Origin: Daucus carota subsp. sativus | Taxonomy: Eukaryota; Streptophyta; Magnoliopsida; Apiales; Apiaceae | Direction: 5' to 3' | Assembly (NCBI RefSeq): GCF_001625215.2 | Contig: NC_030382.2 | Location: 29,002,610-29,066,609 of the forward strand | DNA: 64,000 bases | In this document: positions 10,622-20,193 of the stretch, piece by piece | How the letters are laid out: each line of letters opens with the position of its first letter | Numbering within the stretch: the stretch's first letter is position 1 | Made by a program: the position numbers and the translations under genes | The notes under the pieces: generated by a model | Databases searched by the model: none | Told to the model about the DNA's origin: nothing | What the model saw: only the letters and a program-made list of their open reading frames with translations

Positions 10622-10915
10622 ATGGGTATCCGCATGCCTCGTATTCCTCATGTCAAGAAAATTTTGCAGGGGTCTTCTTTTGCAACTACAGCAGTTTCAG
10701 ACGTCCCAAAGGGCTGCTTGGCAGTTTATGTTGGGGAGAGCCAAAGAAAAAGATTTGTTGTTCCAATTTCGTACTTGGCTGAGCCTGCCTTCCAGGACTT
10801 GCTATGTCAAGCTGAGGAAGAATTTGGTTTTGATCATCCAGAGGGGGGTCTTACAATTCCCTGCAGAGAAGATGTGTTTACAGATCTCGCCTCAAGCTTG
10901 AGAAGAAAATCATAG
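10622..10915 (+). CDS. SAUR protein, class H (97 aa)
   Basis: A complete intronless SAUR: MGIRMPRIPHVKKI leader, short linker ATTAVSD, PKGC at 29-32, AVYVGE 34-39, RKRFVVP 42-48, QAEEEFGF 63-70, [10 protein letters not shown] 72-81 and a basic end (LRRKS). It differs from 48791 and 55236 at only a few residues (ILQGSSFATT versus IFQGSSFSTT or IFQGSSFATT). It is head to head with the dead copy at 9868. Its promoter keeps TATA and CATGTG but lacks the TGTCTC element found in the right-arm copies. It may therefore respond less to auxin than its paralogs, which is inference. Confidence 0.94.
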   Translation: MGIRMPRIPHVKKILQGSSFATTAVSDVPKGCLAVYVGESQRKRFVVPISYLAEPAFQDLLCQAEEEFGFDHPEGGLTIPCREDVFTDLASSLRRKS

Positions 10916-11220
10916 AGAAGAACCTGATCAAAATAAGTAGTTTAGAAATTTTTTGTAAGCTAGTAGGAGATAAGTTAGAAAAGGTAGGACCATAGGCATT
11001 TAGGCAAAAACTTTCTTCCAGTGTCTCAAGGAATCATTTTCAATGAGGAAGATCATTACTCAAAATTTTGTAAATTATTAAACTATATACATCCCAATTA
11101 TATTTTTATGATCTAATTATGTTGTTTGCAAATAAATTCCCATCTGTTATCAGTTCCACATTATTCTGAAATTAATCGAAATTGGCATATATTATTCTGA
11201 GATAAATTTCTTGAAAATTG

Positions 11221-11365
11221 ATATGGGAGTGGGAGAAAGCAGTCCCTTATCTTATATTCCTATATTACAGAAAGAATTAGTCAGAACCTATCTACAGTTA
11301 CTCTGTGATCATATTTACTGTTAGACCGAAATTGATCAAGCATCGACCTGCGGAAGATACTTATC
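11221..11365 (+). other. Exon-like fragment in class H 3' flank (copy 2 of 4), broken
   Basis: Homologous to 5711-5850: 'atatgggag..gggagaaagcag', an acceptor-like 'cctatattacag', then 'aaagaattagtcagaaccta'. A TAG interrupts the frame ('ttactgttagaccg') and the donor end is replaced by unrelated sequence after 'gaagatacttatcagt'. It supports a carried-along fragment rather than a selected gene. Confidence 0.45.
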
Positions 11366-11936
11366 AGTAACTTTGATAGTCAAATCAGTAACTTTTGCAT
11401 GTAATGTAAATCTCCTTGTCAAAGATTAAAACTGTGAACGTCAAGTCTGGTCAGAGTTGGAAAGTTAAACTTATCTACCCAGAACCTATAGATGATGTTA
11501 TTGATAAAAACAGCAAACTTCAGATGCAATGATTGATGAAAAAAAAATGGAATGCAACGTCAAGATTATCAGTGGCTTACATGAAGACTACAAAAAAACC
11601 TGCACAACTGAAATTGGAGGGTTTAGGATGTCAACTGTTAGAGTGAAATTAAATAAAGATGTTCTTCACATCCATCCAAAGAGACCTTGGTAATTCCAGG
11701 ATATCAATATGAATGAATAAATGGATTCTTCACTGATGATTTCTAAAAAACATATTTCTGCGAAACTAGAAATTAAGGCCTGCAGTCTAGCACAAAAGCC
11801 TGAGGCAAAGTTTAAACGTGAAATACATTAAAAGCCCCTACAAGGCACGTGCTTTTAATTTAAATCATATCTCTAATTAATTGCTCACTATATATGTAGA
11901 ATTTGAATTTAATGTATTTAGTTTTGTTTTTAAATC
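11366..11936. repeat. SAUR-array spacer
   Basis: No gene. It contains 'gtctggtcagagttggaaag' at about 11449 (another uninterrupted hAT target homolog) and class A 3'-flank sequence ('cttacatgaagactac', 'gcacaactgaaattggaggg'). No class A coding sequence remains directly after it; the TIR element at about 11975 follows instead. Confidence 0.55.
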
Positions 11937-12186
11937 TTAAAATAAAACTTTTTGAACCTCCGCATAGAAAAAAAGACCCGAATAACACAATTTTGGAGTT
12001 TAATACCCTGAATAACAAATTTTATAAAAATGGCCTCATCTGACAAGTAAAGCCGCTTGGCTATTAGCGTTTAATGTAAAGGGGCAACGCTAATGCTTTT
12101 AGCGTTTTTGAAGTACGCCCCAGGGTCTAGTCTTTCTTTTTACTGGCACAAACACACACAACACACTGGTGCTCTCCTTGAAATAA

Positions 12187-12188
<2 letters not shown>

Positions 12189-12222
<34 letters not shown>
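12189..12222. repeat. (AT)n microsatellite
   Basis: About 17 AT units in an uninterrupted run. Confidence 0.95.
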
Positions 12223-12226
<4 letters not shown>

Positions 12227-12349
12227 ACCTTTTAACATGTTTTTTCGAAAAATATAAAAAATATTGGTTCAATTTAATAAAGTAAATCAACAATCGTTAA
12301 CATTTAGGTTTTAAGTTTGGGTTGTAAAATGATTAATTCATACTTTAAA

Positions 12350-12700
12350 TTAAATTGGCCGACGGTTAGGGTTTAGGATTGAGGGTTTAGGGCCGTTAGG
12401 CCCTAATCCCTCGAGCCTAAACCCTAATTAATGCGAGGCTTTAGGGCCGAGGCCCTAAAGCCGAGAAACCGGCTGAATAAATTAATTTACAATCGTTAAC
12501 ATTTAGGGTTTAGGTTTGGGTTGCAGAATGATTAATTCGTACTATATATTAAATTGGCCGACGGTTAGGGTTTAGGATTGAGGGTGTAGGGCCGGTAGGC
12601 CCTACTCCCTCGAGCCTAAACATTAATTAATGCGAGGTTGCAGGGCCGAAGGCTCTAAAGCCGAGAATCCGGCGGAATAAATTAAATTAACAGTCGTTAA
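12350..12700. repeat. Tandem array, about 180-bp period, telomere-like motifs
   Basis: Two repeats, each with 'ttggccgacggttagggttt', 'ctccctcgagcctaaa' and 'aattaatgcgagg', then 'ccggc(t/g)gaataaatta'. The same unit recurs at about 29330-29750. CCCTAAA/TTTAGGG occurs within each unit but not as pure telomere repeats. Confidence 0.8.
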
Positions 12701-13114
12701 TTAACATTTACGGTTTATATTTGGGTTTTAAAAGAATTAATTTTTGCATGGCATTAAATTATTAAAATAAATTAATTGTTGTTAACATTTTAGGGTGGAT
12801 GATTAATACTTGAAAATTAAAAACAAAACAAAATAATAAATAAATAAAAAAATAATTATAAGATTATTGTTATAATATAAAAAAGATTATAAGATTATTG
12901 TTAAATGAAATTTAAAAAAGGTGTAGTTATAATTGTAAGAATAGCTGGTTAGCAACTAGCGTTTTGACAACTCTTAATATGCCGTAAAGCGCTATTCTCA
13001 AAAGCGTTTTAGTGAATTTCGAAAACTAGTAAACGCCAAACAGTGTGTCGTTTGTCTTGGTTTGAATGAAAAAAAAAATATACCAATGCTACACTAATTA
13101 AGTAGCATTTTAGT

Positions 13115-13255
13115 GAGCACTATTGGATAGCCCAAGTAGTTGAGGGCTTATCCTCTATTGGCCCAGGTACTGGGTTTGACTCTGGCTCACCTCGAGAATA
13201 TCTGAGAACAGATACTCACATTGTAAGGCTATAAACCATATTAGTCAAAAAAAAA
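13115..13255 (+). mobile_element. SINE with 15-bp target duplication
   Basis: The element 'gagcactattggatagcccaa...' ends in an 11-A run. It is flanked by perfect copies of AAGTAGCATTTTAGT at 13100-13114 and 13256-13270. Near its start 'tagcccaagtagttgagggc' resembles a pol III A box. 'ggtactgggtttgactc' resembles a B box (GGTTCGANTCC). At about 140 bp with a tail it fits a tRNA-derived SINE. It is nested in the TIR element. Confidence 0.85.
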
Positions 13256-13325
13256 AAGTAGCATTTTAGTTGATTAAAAAACCAAAACGCTACATACTAA
13301 ACCAACAATTTGGGGCCGAAACCCG

Positions 13326-13635
13326 TATGCATATTCTAATTATTTAATACTCAATTTATTGTTAGCAATTCAATATTACCAAGATATATTAATTAAGATT
13401 ATCCTCAATAACATCTGTTTATTAAAACTCCTAAAGCATTTGTAATATACTAAACCAACAAAACAGACGTCTGGCAAATGTTGATAGTATATTCATCAGC
13501 GTGCTCAAAACATGTAAAAGTTTACATGAAAGTCTCAGTCAGAATACAACTTCTAGACTAGTTTAGAAATTTTGTACACTAACAACATATAACTTTTTAC
13601 ATATCTGCAGACATGTAGAAACTTTCATAATCTGT
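13326..13635. other. AT-rich spacer and class A 3' flank
   Basis: No gene or clear element; the last about 100 bp ('agtctcagtcagaatac', 'tctagactagttta') is the usual class A 3' flank. Confidence 0.5.
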
Positions 13636-13914
13636 TCAAGAAATAAATGAAAGTGTCTTCTTTTTGCATGGAACTGTGAGGCCGCCTTCTGGATGACTAA
13701 ACCCAAATTCTTCCTCAGCTTGACTTAACAGGTCTTGAAATGTAGGCTCATTTAAGTACGAGATGGGAACCACAAATCTTCTTCTTTGGTTCTCACCAAC
13801 ATAAACTGCCATGCATCCCTTAGGGACATTTGTACTAAAATCAAGATTTGTAGAGGAAAATTGCCATTTGAGAATTTGCTTGAGATTAGTGACACGAGGC
13901 ATGCGGATACCCAT
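13636..13914 (-). CDS. SAUR class A with frameshifted C-terminus (92 aa)
   Basis: Residues 1-83 are a normal class A SAUR (MGIRMPRVTNLKQILKWQFSS..., [31 protein letters not shown]). Then the sequence has 'cttctttttgcatgg' where intact copies read 'cttctttgcatgg'. This 2-bp T expansion shifts the frame, replacing [12 protein letters not shown] with KKKTLSFIS. The C-terminal helix is lost but the SAUR core is whole. It may be a functional short variant or an early pseudogene. The start at 13914 has no upstream in-frame ATG and a TATA lies at 14046-14053. Head to head with the pseudogene at 15008. Confidence 0.8.
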   Translation of the reverse strand: MGIRMPRVTNLKQILKWQFSSTNLDFSTNVPKGCMAVYVGENQRRRFVVPISYLNEPTFQDLLSQAEEEFGFSHPEGGLTVPCKKKTLSFIS

Positions 13915-15007
13915 GATGCTAATCAAAAATTAAAGTTTTCAGGTAAACTTTGGGGATATGAAACTACAAGGACTTCTGCAGATTGAAGCTTCGACACCAG
14001 AATACACTCAATTCTGAAATGACTTTGCTTGAGTTTCCAGCAGGGTTTATATAGAATATTGAGCTGTTAATCAAATTGCAGATTGAGTGACACAGATGCA
14101 TTAGACATTAGCACATGCTATTTTCTTTGAATATCCTAAGGGTAGGACTTGTATGTCTGTGAGTGACATCTTGTCCTATTACTTGTGTTGAACAATTCCC
14201 TAACCTGGTTTTTGCTTTAAAATTATAGTTGAGATAAGAGAGTTTATAGTGGAGACTGTCAAGTTCGTCAGGCGAGGGATTAAATCTCAAGCTTTTATTG
14301 GACAGGCAAGTTTGGTGCTCATGTGATGGTGTTTTCTTGACCTATCCCAGCTGCTTCTTCCAAACAGATTATCAGATATCTTTGACATGGTCTAGCTGCA
14401 TTATGTGAAAATATCAACTTGGAGCTGGAAGAAACACTGTCACATGAACACTTATTATTCCAACCCCACCATAATCAGTGAAGACAAACCCGAAACATAA
14501 AATCCATATCATGCCACCCAGATAAACCTTTGGAGGAGTCTTTAGCCATAGACTAGTGATTTTGTGTGCTCCATGTTAAATCTGCGGTGCATTTATGCCC
14601 TTTCTTTTAATTTGTATATTACTTATACACATATAACTGTAGGACATCAAATTTTCTTCAACAAACGTATTACAGGCCAAAATTACATATTGAGTCGTGA
14701 TTTATTATACAGACGTAGTAGGACACTCTGTCTCCCAACACATATAGATGTCCACCTATCAGTCATTAATACGTGTGGCTACTGAAGAAAAAATCATGTG
14801 CTAGTGTCTAATGCCTACTCACCGCTCAATGTACCATTTGATGAGATCGATGTTCTACACAACTTTCTGATTGTTCTATATAAACACATAATTAAGCGAT
14901 ACTAACATTCATCACAAACTCACTGGTCTAAAGTCTTTTCCTCAAAACTATACAAGTCTAGTGTTTCTTCAGTTTCCTGAACTCTTCCCTGGAAGATCTA
15001 AAGTGTC
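13915..15007. promoter_or_regulatory. Bidirectional SAUR promoter (13636 / 15008)
   Basis: Class A side: TATATAAA 14046-14053 (minus), CACATG 14112-14117, and 'gagtgacatcttgtcc' near 14161, giving TGTCAC instead of TGTCTC. Class B side: CATGTG 14795-14800 followed by 'ctagtgtctaatgcc', TATATAAA 14877-14884. The mirror remnant at about 37540 carries the same TGTCAC variant, which supports a shared origin. Confidence 0.55.
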
Positions 15008-15316
15008 ATGGGTATCCGTATGCCTCGTATTACTAGTTTCAAACAAATCCTTAACCGCTCATCTTTGTTATTAAATCCTGATCTTACTTCAATGATTCCA
15101 AAGGGGTGCTTGGCAGTTTATATTGGGGAGAGGCAAAGAAGCCGATTTGTGGTTCCCATTTCGTACCTGAATGAGCCTGCCTTTCAAGAATAGTTAAGTC
15201 AAGCCGAGGAAGAATTTGGATTCAATCATCCGGAAGGAGGTCTTACAATTCCTTGCTCAGAGGACACATTCAATGAAATCACTTCGCGCCTGAACAATTT
15301 ATATACTTGTAGATAG
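15008..15316 (+). pseudogene. SAUR class B with premature stop
   Basis: Homologous to 21155 and 40538 over all 102 codons, including the NNLYTCR end. Codon 62 is TAG (15191-15193, 'tcaagaatagttaagtc') where paralogs have a Leu codon. Translation would stop after [15 protein letters not shown], losing the QAEEEFGF and [10 protein letters not shown] motifs. All else is clean, so the stop is recent, or a sequencing error could be considered. TATA and CATGTG elements remain upstream. Confidence 0.87.
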
Positions 15317-15540
15317 TATAGCACCTCCGATCTCATTTGATGAGTTTCTGAGTGTAAATTGCAGAACATATAGGATTTATATATAATTTTTTGTAGGGAA
15401 AGCTTAATTTGATACTCGATTTTTTTGAACATATTGACCATCACATATAGTCATAGATACTTTTATTTCTCTAAAGCATAATACTAATTTGATAAACTTT
15501 ATGCCTAAAACAAATCACTGACACATAAGGCCGCCATTTT

Positions 15541-15650
15541 TAGCAATTCCAAATGGCTGCTTATATTGGGAACATCCCAAACAAAGGAAATTTGTATTTA
15601 CTGTTTCATACCTTAATTTTGCAATTGTCTTGATAAATCAGCCTTGACAG
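15541..15650 (+). pseudogene. SAUR internal fragment
   Basis: Reads AIPNGCLYWEHPKQRKFVF.VSYLNFAIVL, a decayed piece of the [11 protein letters not shown]...[11 protein letters not shown] core with the AVY codons lost. Inverted relatives lie at 36511-36590 and 40221-40312, in each case about 0.2-0.3 kb downstream of a class B gene. The scrap is thus part of the class B unit. Confidence 0.75.
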
Positions 15651-15699
15651 AAGGGTGATTTTTGCTAACTCTTAATTAAAATTTATATTTATAAGCAGT

Positions 15700-16153
15700 T
15701 CTGACTAATTTATAAATATATCTCAGGCATAGTTTAACCTATTTAAGTCATTTATTATCACGAATACTCCTTCTGCTCCTCAGCCTACAGTGGTTATTAG
15801 TTAGCACTTTGTGTATCAATGTGTGCAATGTTGTAGCTAACGCGTTAACTATCGGGTCTGGGTAGTGCTTTCGCAAGAATGAAACCTTTTGTTGTTGACC
15901 TACCCAATCGAAATCATCATAAGACTCGTGATGATCAACCTTCCGAATAAGTTCCCATCGTATTCAGGCTTTTCAACAAATTAAGTTAAAATTTTGTAAT
16001 TTTCCTGCAAAGCCTTCTAAGATCTAATACAAATTAAAATAAATACTGTACATAAAATTTTATAAGAACTTGACAGAAACTACCCTAACAATTTCACATT
16101 CTGCCTCTCAAATCAGAAAATTTAAATTTTAAGGTGTTTTTTGTTAACAGATT
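15700..16153. repeat. SAUR-array spacer module
   Basis: No gene; homologous to 120-600, 23040-23480, inverted 36000-36430 and inverted 39750-40140. Confidence 0.6.
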
Positions 16154-16170
16154 AAGATTTATATAAGTCT

Positions 16171-16847
16171 AAACAAATCAATGTGTGTTTTAAAAAATAA
16201 AAAGACTTTTGTGCATTCCCTCTAGCCGCCTCCTCCATCTTTTCATTCCCGACGGGGCTTCCATCGGTTTTCCGGTGGAAAGCCCCAAATCTTTCCGTTT
16301 GATTGCTAGTTCTTTGATTGTTTTTGCTTTTCATTGATTTTCTTAATAAATCTCCTTCTTTAAGGGGGAAAATTTCTTAGATCTATATCACCGAACTTTT
16401 GATTTTCGTTCTTATTCGCTTCCAGAAGGCTTTTTGGATTTGTGGGTGGATCGATTATCTCTACGTGTCGTGGTGCAGATCTAATTGCTTTAGTTTTTAG
16501 TTGGATTTTCTCTAGTTTGTTTGGATTATAGTTTGATTTCTCTCCCTGGTGAGAGTGTGTGATTTTTCTCTCCTCTTTTGTGAGAGTTGGTTTGGATTCA
16601 TCGATAAAAGCCTTCGAGAAGTGCATTTGTGGTTGATAGCTCAAACGGAGTTTTTGAAAAAGATAATGAACACAGAGCAAGGATCTATACATGTACCATC
16701 GTCAATTTCAACATCGCTTATTTGTCTCATCTTGACTATGAAGACAGGCATGTTAATATTTTCTATGTTTGTTCGACTCGATCATTCTTGTAGATGCCGT
16801 ATGGCTATTATTTAATGAATTATTTCCTTTTCTTCAAAAAAAAAAAA
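16171..16847 (+). mobile_element. Non-LTR retroelement or retrocopy with A tail (copy 1)
   Basis: The 677-bp sequence ends in a 13-A run and is flanked by perfect 17-bp repeats AAGATTTATATAAGTCT (16154-16170 and 16848-16864). These are the marks of L1-type target-primed insertion. The body ('ctctagccgcctcc', 'gacggggcttccatcggttt', 'cgactcgatcattcttgtag') matches the element at 60696-61354. The first about 60 bp differ between the copies, as expected for variable 5' ends. It has no long ORF. It may be a SINE/LINE derivative or a processed transcript. Confidence 0.85.
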
Positions 16848-16960
16848 AAGATTTATATAAGTCTCAGTCTTATATAAAATGTCTGGACTAGTTCAAAAAA
16901 TTTGTAAAGTATCTAAGAACATATCACTATGTATGTATCTGTACACATATATATAAACTC

Positions 16961-17248
16961 TCATAATCTGTTCAAGAGATCAATGAAGGTGTCTTCTTTG
17001 CATGGTATTGTGAGGCCGCCTTCTGGATGACTAAACCCAAATTCTTCCTCAGCTTGACTTAACAGGTCTTGAAACGTAGGCTCATCTAAGTATGAGATCG
17101 GAACCACAAATCTTCTTCTCTGGTTCTCCCCAACATAAACTGCCATGCATCCCTTAGGGACATTTGTACTACGATCAAGATATGTGGAGGAGGATTGGCG
17201 GTTTAGAATATGCTTGAGACTAGTGATACGAGGAACACGGATACCCAT
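16961..17248 (-). CDS. SAUR protein, class A (95 aa)
   Basis: Complete class A protein, [30 protein letters not shown] then a core identical in type to 23764/35474, ending DLLNRL. Distinctive residues are His13, Ser19 and Tyr23 in the leader. The start at 17248 has no in-frame ATG upstream. The promoter has CTCTATAAAA (17384-17393, minus) rather than the TATATAAA form, the same variant as 23764, 35474 and 38861. CACATG (17457-17462) and TGTCTC (17524-17529, minus) are present. Divergent from 18323. Its 3' flank is interrupted by the retroelement ending at 16847. Confidence 0.93.
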   Translation of the reverse strand: MGIRVPRITSLKHILNRQSSSTYLDRSTNVPKGCMAVYVGENQRRRFVVPISYLDEPTFQDLLSQAEEEFGFSHPEGGLTIPCKEDTFIDLLNRL

Positions 17249-18322
17249 GATGCTAACAAAAAATTTGTAGTATTCAGGATAAACTCTGCTGATATTGAAA
17301 TACAAGGACTTTTGCAGATGGAAGGCTTAGACACTTGAATACAATTGATTATGTGATGAATTTGGTTGAGTTTGTGATAGCGGTTTTATAGAGCACGGAA
17401 GTATTGAACAGTTGATTGAAATGCAGATTGAGTGGCACAGATGCATTAGGCATTAGCACATGCTATTCTCTTTCAATGGCCACATATGTTTAAGACTAAT
17501 GGTAAGACTTAAATGTCTGTTAAGAGACATCATGTCCTACTACTTTTGCTCAACTAATCTGAACCTGATATCTTCTTATTCAACCATATGTTTGATGCTT
17601 ATAGCATAGCTAAGAGAGTATATAAGCCTAAAATACACTTATATGAACGCCATACAAATAATTTGGGTGGAAACTCTTGAGTTTTAGGTGGGACAGACAA
17701 GTTAGGTGCCCATGTGATGGTGTTCTCTTCCCCTGTGTTAGCTGTTTATTTTGTTGATTTGATGAATCATTTAGTAGAAAACAGTGGCTGCTGGGGCTTA
17801 ATCAAGCAGACGCAGTAAGGTTGATGTCTCGCAACACACAGAAATCAAATATTCTTGGTCTTATATACTTGTGCTAGTGTCTACTGCTTCTTCACCACTC
17901 GGATAATATTTCTAATAAATTGTTTAAGTAGTTCTATGTTCTATATATACTTATATTTAAGCATTAGTAGAATTCATCACAAACTCAATTGCTTCAAGCT
18001 TTAAACTTACATTTCCTTGTGTTTCTGTTGTTTTCCTCAACTCTTCAGTAAAAGATCCTTGATAAGTAGGGGCATGCTGTCTTGCAACAGACAGAGAAGT
18101 CATTCAATCAGTCATAAATATATGTAGCTATTGAAAGAGAAAATCATGTGCTAGTGTCTAATGCCTCTTCACCACTCAAGTTACATTTTAAAGAACTGTT
18201 CAATTTTCTATATAAATACATAGCTGGGCATTAGTAAAATTCATCTCAAACTCAACTGTCTAAAGTCTTCACTATACAATTCCTTTTCTTTCTCCATATT
18301 CTCTAATTGATCTAATAGTATT
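17249..18322. promoter_or_regulatory. Bidirectional SAUR promoter (16961 / 18323)
   Basis: Class A side: TATA 17384-17393, CACATG 17457-17462, GAGACA 17524-17529. Class B side: TGTCTC 17825-17830, CATGTG 18145-18150, TATATAAA 18209-18216. The stretch 17860-18010 looks like a second, older class B promoter start ('tgtgctagtgtctactgctt', 'ctatatatactta') followed directly by another one. A class B gene may have been deleted between the two promoters. Confidence 0.6.
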
Positions 18323-18619
18323 ATGGGTATTCGTATGCCTCGTGTTACCAATCTCAAGAATATCCTAAACCCGTCTTCTTTCTTGATAAGTCCTGATTAT
18401 ACTTCAACAGTTCCGAAGGGTTGCTTGGCAGTATATATTGGGGAGAAGCAAAGAAGACGATTTGTGGTCCCCGTTTCATACCTGAATAATCCTGCCTTCC
18501 AGGACTTGTTAAATCAAGCTGAGGAAGAATTTGGGTTCAGCCAACCAGAAGGCGGCCTCACTATTCCCTGCTCAGTGGAAACATTCATCCACCTTACTTC
18601 GAGCCTAGATAGAATATAG
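18323..18619 (+). CDS. SAUR protein, class B (98 aa)
   Basis: Complete one-exon SAUR: MGIRMPRVTNLKNILNPSSF leader, LISPDYTSTV linker, PKGC 31-34, AVYIGE 36-41, RRRFVVP 44-50, [22 protein letters not shown]. The usual HPEGG is QPEGG, as also in 44812 and the fragment at 7450, so these three form a subgroup. It ends LTSSLDRI. Start supported by the conserved leader and TATA at 18209-18216. Divergent from 16961 and tail to tail with 19906. Confidence 0.94.
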   Translation: MGIRMPRVTNLKNILNPSSFLISPDYTSTVPKGCLAVYIGEKQRRRFVVPVSYLNNPAFQDLLNQAEEEFGFSQPEGGLTIPCSVETFIHLTSSLDRI

Positions 18620-18959
18620 TCAGAAAACATTTATGTACAGGTAGATAGTACAGCATTAAAATGTAATTAGTAGAAAGGAGAATTTTATAGATTTTGTTGG
18701 CAACGGATAATTTGAAACTCACCATTTTGTTGAATTTAACATTACCAAAATTTATTGATCATAGTTTCTACTTATAAATTTAGATATAAAAAGAGACCAT
18801 GCAACTATTAAACTGATGGAGAGAAATTATTACACAGCACACGGATTTCCTTTATGAATCTTAAGTATCCAAGAAGATATAAAAAGGCCAGAATCTGAAA
18901 AACTAACTCCATCTGACTTCGCATAGAAAAGAAGATGTTACATGTGGAAACTCCCATAT

Positions 18960-19090
18960 CTTCAAGCAGTCTAATCATCCAGGTACTTCAGCGGCAGCAA
19001 GAGCAGTTCCTTAGATTTTAGGCATCTAGGAAATTTTTTCTGATTACAATGAGACAGCAGTTTTTCTTGTGTCTTGGCAACCTGGTGCAT
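18960..19090 (-). pseudogene. copia RNase H fragment (copy 2 of 3)
   Basis: Read on the minus strand it matches 44085-44220 and 3510-3655: 'aagacacaagaaaaactgct', then 'cctaaaatctaaggaa', then the codons around EVTWMIRLLEDMGV. Part of the EAEYRA motif is deleted here. Confidence 0.55.
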
Positions 19091-19099
19091 GTAATGAAA

Positions 19100-19485
19100 G
19101 ATGATTTAAACTGTGAATATCGTCTGGTCAGAGTTGGAAAGTTAAACTGTGAACCTATAGATGATGTTCTTGAAAATACAGCAAATTTTATATAAAATGA
19201 TTGTTGAATGCAGACAGGTTTACATATTATCCTTTAGATACTTAAATGAAAAACAAATGGAATGACACATGAAGACTACAAAAAAACCTGCACAACTGAA
19301 ATTGGAGGGTTGAGTTTGTCAACAATTAGAGTGATCTCGGTAACTCCAGGATAGCAATATATATGAATAAATAGATTTGACTAAACAAAAGAAATTCTTC
19401 ACTGATGATTTCTAAAAAACATATTTCTGCGTAATGAGATGGTTACTCTAATCTTCCCTAGGTCATCAAATGGAAGTGGACTGAC
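19100..19485. repeat. Tail-to-tail SAUR spacer
   Basis: No gene; includes 'tctggtcagagttggaaag' near 19120, homologous to the hAT insertion site, and class A 3'-flank sequence. Confidence 0.55.
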
Positions 19486-19536
19486 TACTAACAATTCGGC
19501 TGGGTACTAACATAGTACCCAGCCGAATTGTTAGTA
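19486..19536. repeat. Perfect 24-bp inverted repeat with 3-nt loop
   Basis: The stem 19486-19509 (ending ggctgggtacta) is the exact reverse complement of 19513-19536 (starting tagtacccagcc), around ACA at 19510-19512. Paralogous spacers near 3860-3900 and 8170-8225 have no such hairpin, so it arose locally. Confidence 0.95.
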
Positions 19537-19905
19537 CCAGATAATAGCTATTTGTTTCTTATATTTGCGCAAGACTAAAGTGAGGTTAACAGATGTATTA
19601 TACATGGAAAAGCCACTTCAGACTACAAAGACCTGGAAATTTCTCTTCTCTTGAACACTTACATTTGTGATTGGAACCAATAATGTATAAAACTGCTAAT
19701 CTGTATTTATAATAAAAACTACTTATAGAGATATATAATGACTACATAATGATTGCAGAGATCAAATCTATGTAGAAATTGATGTAATCAAATTACAAAG
19801 TATCAGCTAATGCTCTCCCTAAAAGATTTATATGAGAGTCATATATAAAATTTCTGGACTAGTTTACAAAATTTGTACACTATCTAACAACATATATATA
19901 AACTC

Positions 19906-20193
19906 TCATAATCTGTTCAAGAGATCAAGGAAGGTGTCTTCTTTGCATGGAATTGTGAGGCCGCCTTCTGGATGACTAAACCCAAATTCTTCCTCAGCCT
20001 GACTTAACAGGTCTTGGAACGTAGGCTCGTTTAAGTAAGAGATCGGAACTACAAATCTTCTTCTTTGGTTCTCCCCAACATAAACTGCAACACATCCCTT
20101 TGGGACATTTGTACTACAATCAAGGTTTTTTAAAGAAAATTGTCTGTTGAGAATTTGCTTTAGATTAGTGATATGAGGCACACGAATACCCAT
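19906..20193 (-). CDS. SAUR protein, class A (95 aa)
   Basis: Complete class A frame, [42 protein letters not shown] to FLDLLNRL. Differences from the mirror gene 41993 are few (Cys versus Arg26, Val versus Ile35, Leu versus Ile89). The TATA region reads CCATATAAAAA instead of TATATAAAAA (near 20354), a possible promoter weakening. CACATG is at 20430-20435 and TGTCTC (minus) at 20497-20502. An 'attttgtgatgaatttggttgagga' stretch is duplicated just upstream of the leader (about 20292-20344), not seen in paralogs. Divergent from 21155. Confidence 0.93.
   Translation of the reverse strand: MGIRVPHITNLKQILNRQFSLKNLDCSTNVPKGCVAVYVGENQRRRFVVPISYLNEPTFQDLLSQAEEEFGFSHPEGGLTIPCKEDTFLDLLNRL

Larger units (their letters stand above)
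11975..13325. mobile_element. TIR element with telomere-like internal repeats (copy 1)
   Basis: The left end 'cccgaataacacaattttgg' continuing 'taataccctgaataac' matches the left end of the element at 28979. A right-end remnant 'aacgctaca..' followed by 'aatttggggccgaaaccc' lies near 13285-13320. Inside are GCGTT/AACGC motifs and a degenerate tandem array with CCCTAAA-type strings (12350-12700). A SINE (13115-13255) interrupts the right part. No coding capacity is seen. Element boundaries and superfamily are uncertain. Confidence 0.55.

Noticed and set aside
10650-10901. 83-codon ORF in another frame of the class H SAURs (also at 5133, 48805, 55250)
   Set aside because: It recurs with every class H copy and stays open even in the pseudogene; it follows from conservation of the SAUR frame.
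12350-12700. Interstitial telomere
   Set aside because: CCCTAAA occurs once or twice per 180-bp unit, never as a pure tandem run.
13115-13255. tRNA gene
   Set aside because: A- and B-box-like strings are present, but no cloverleaf or acceptor pairing was seen; target duplications and A tail indicate a SINE.
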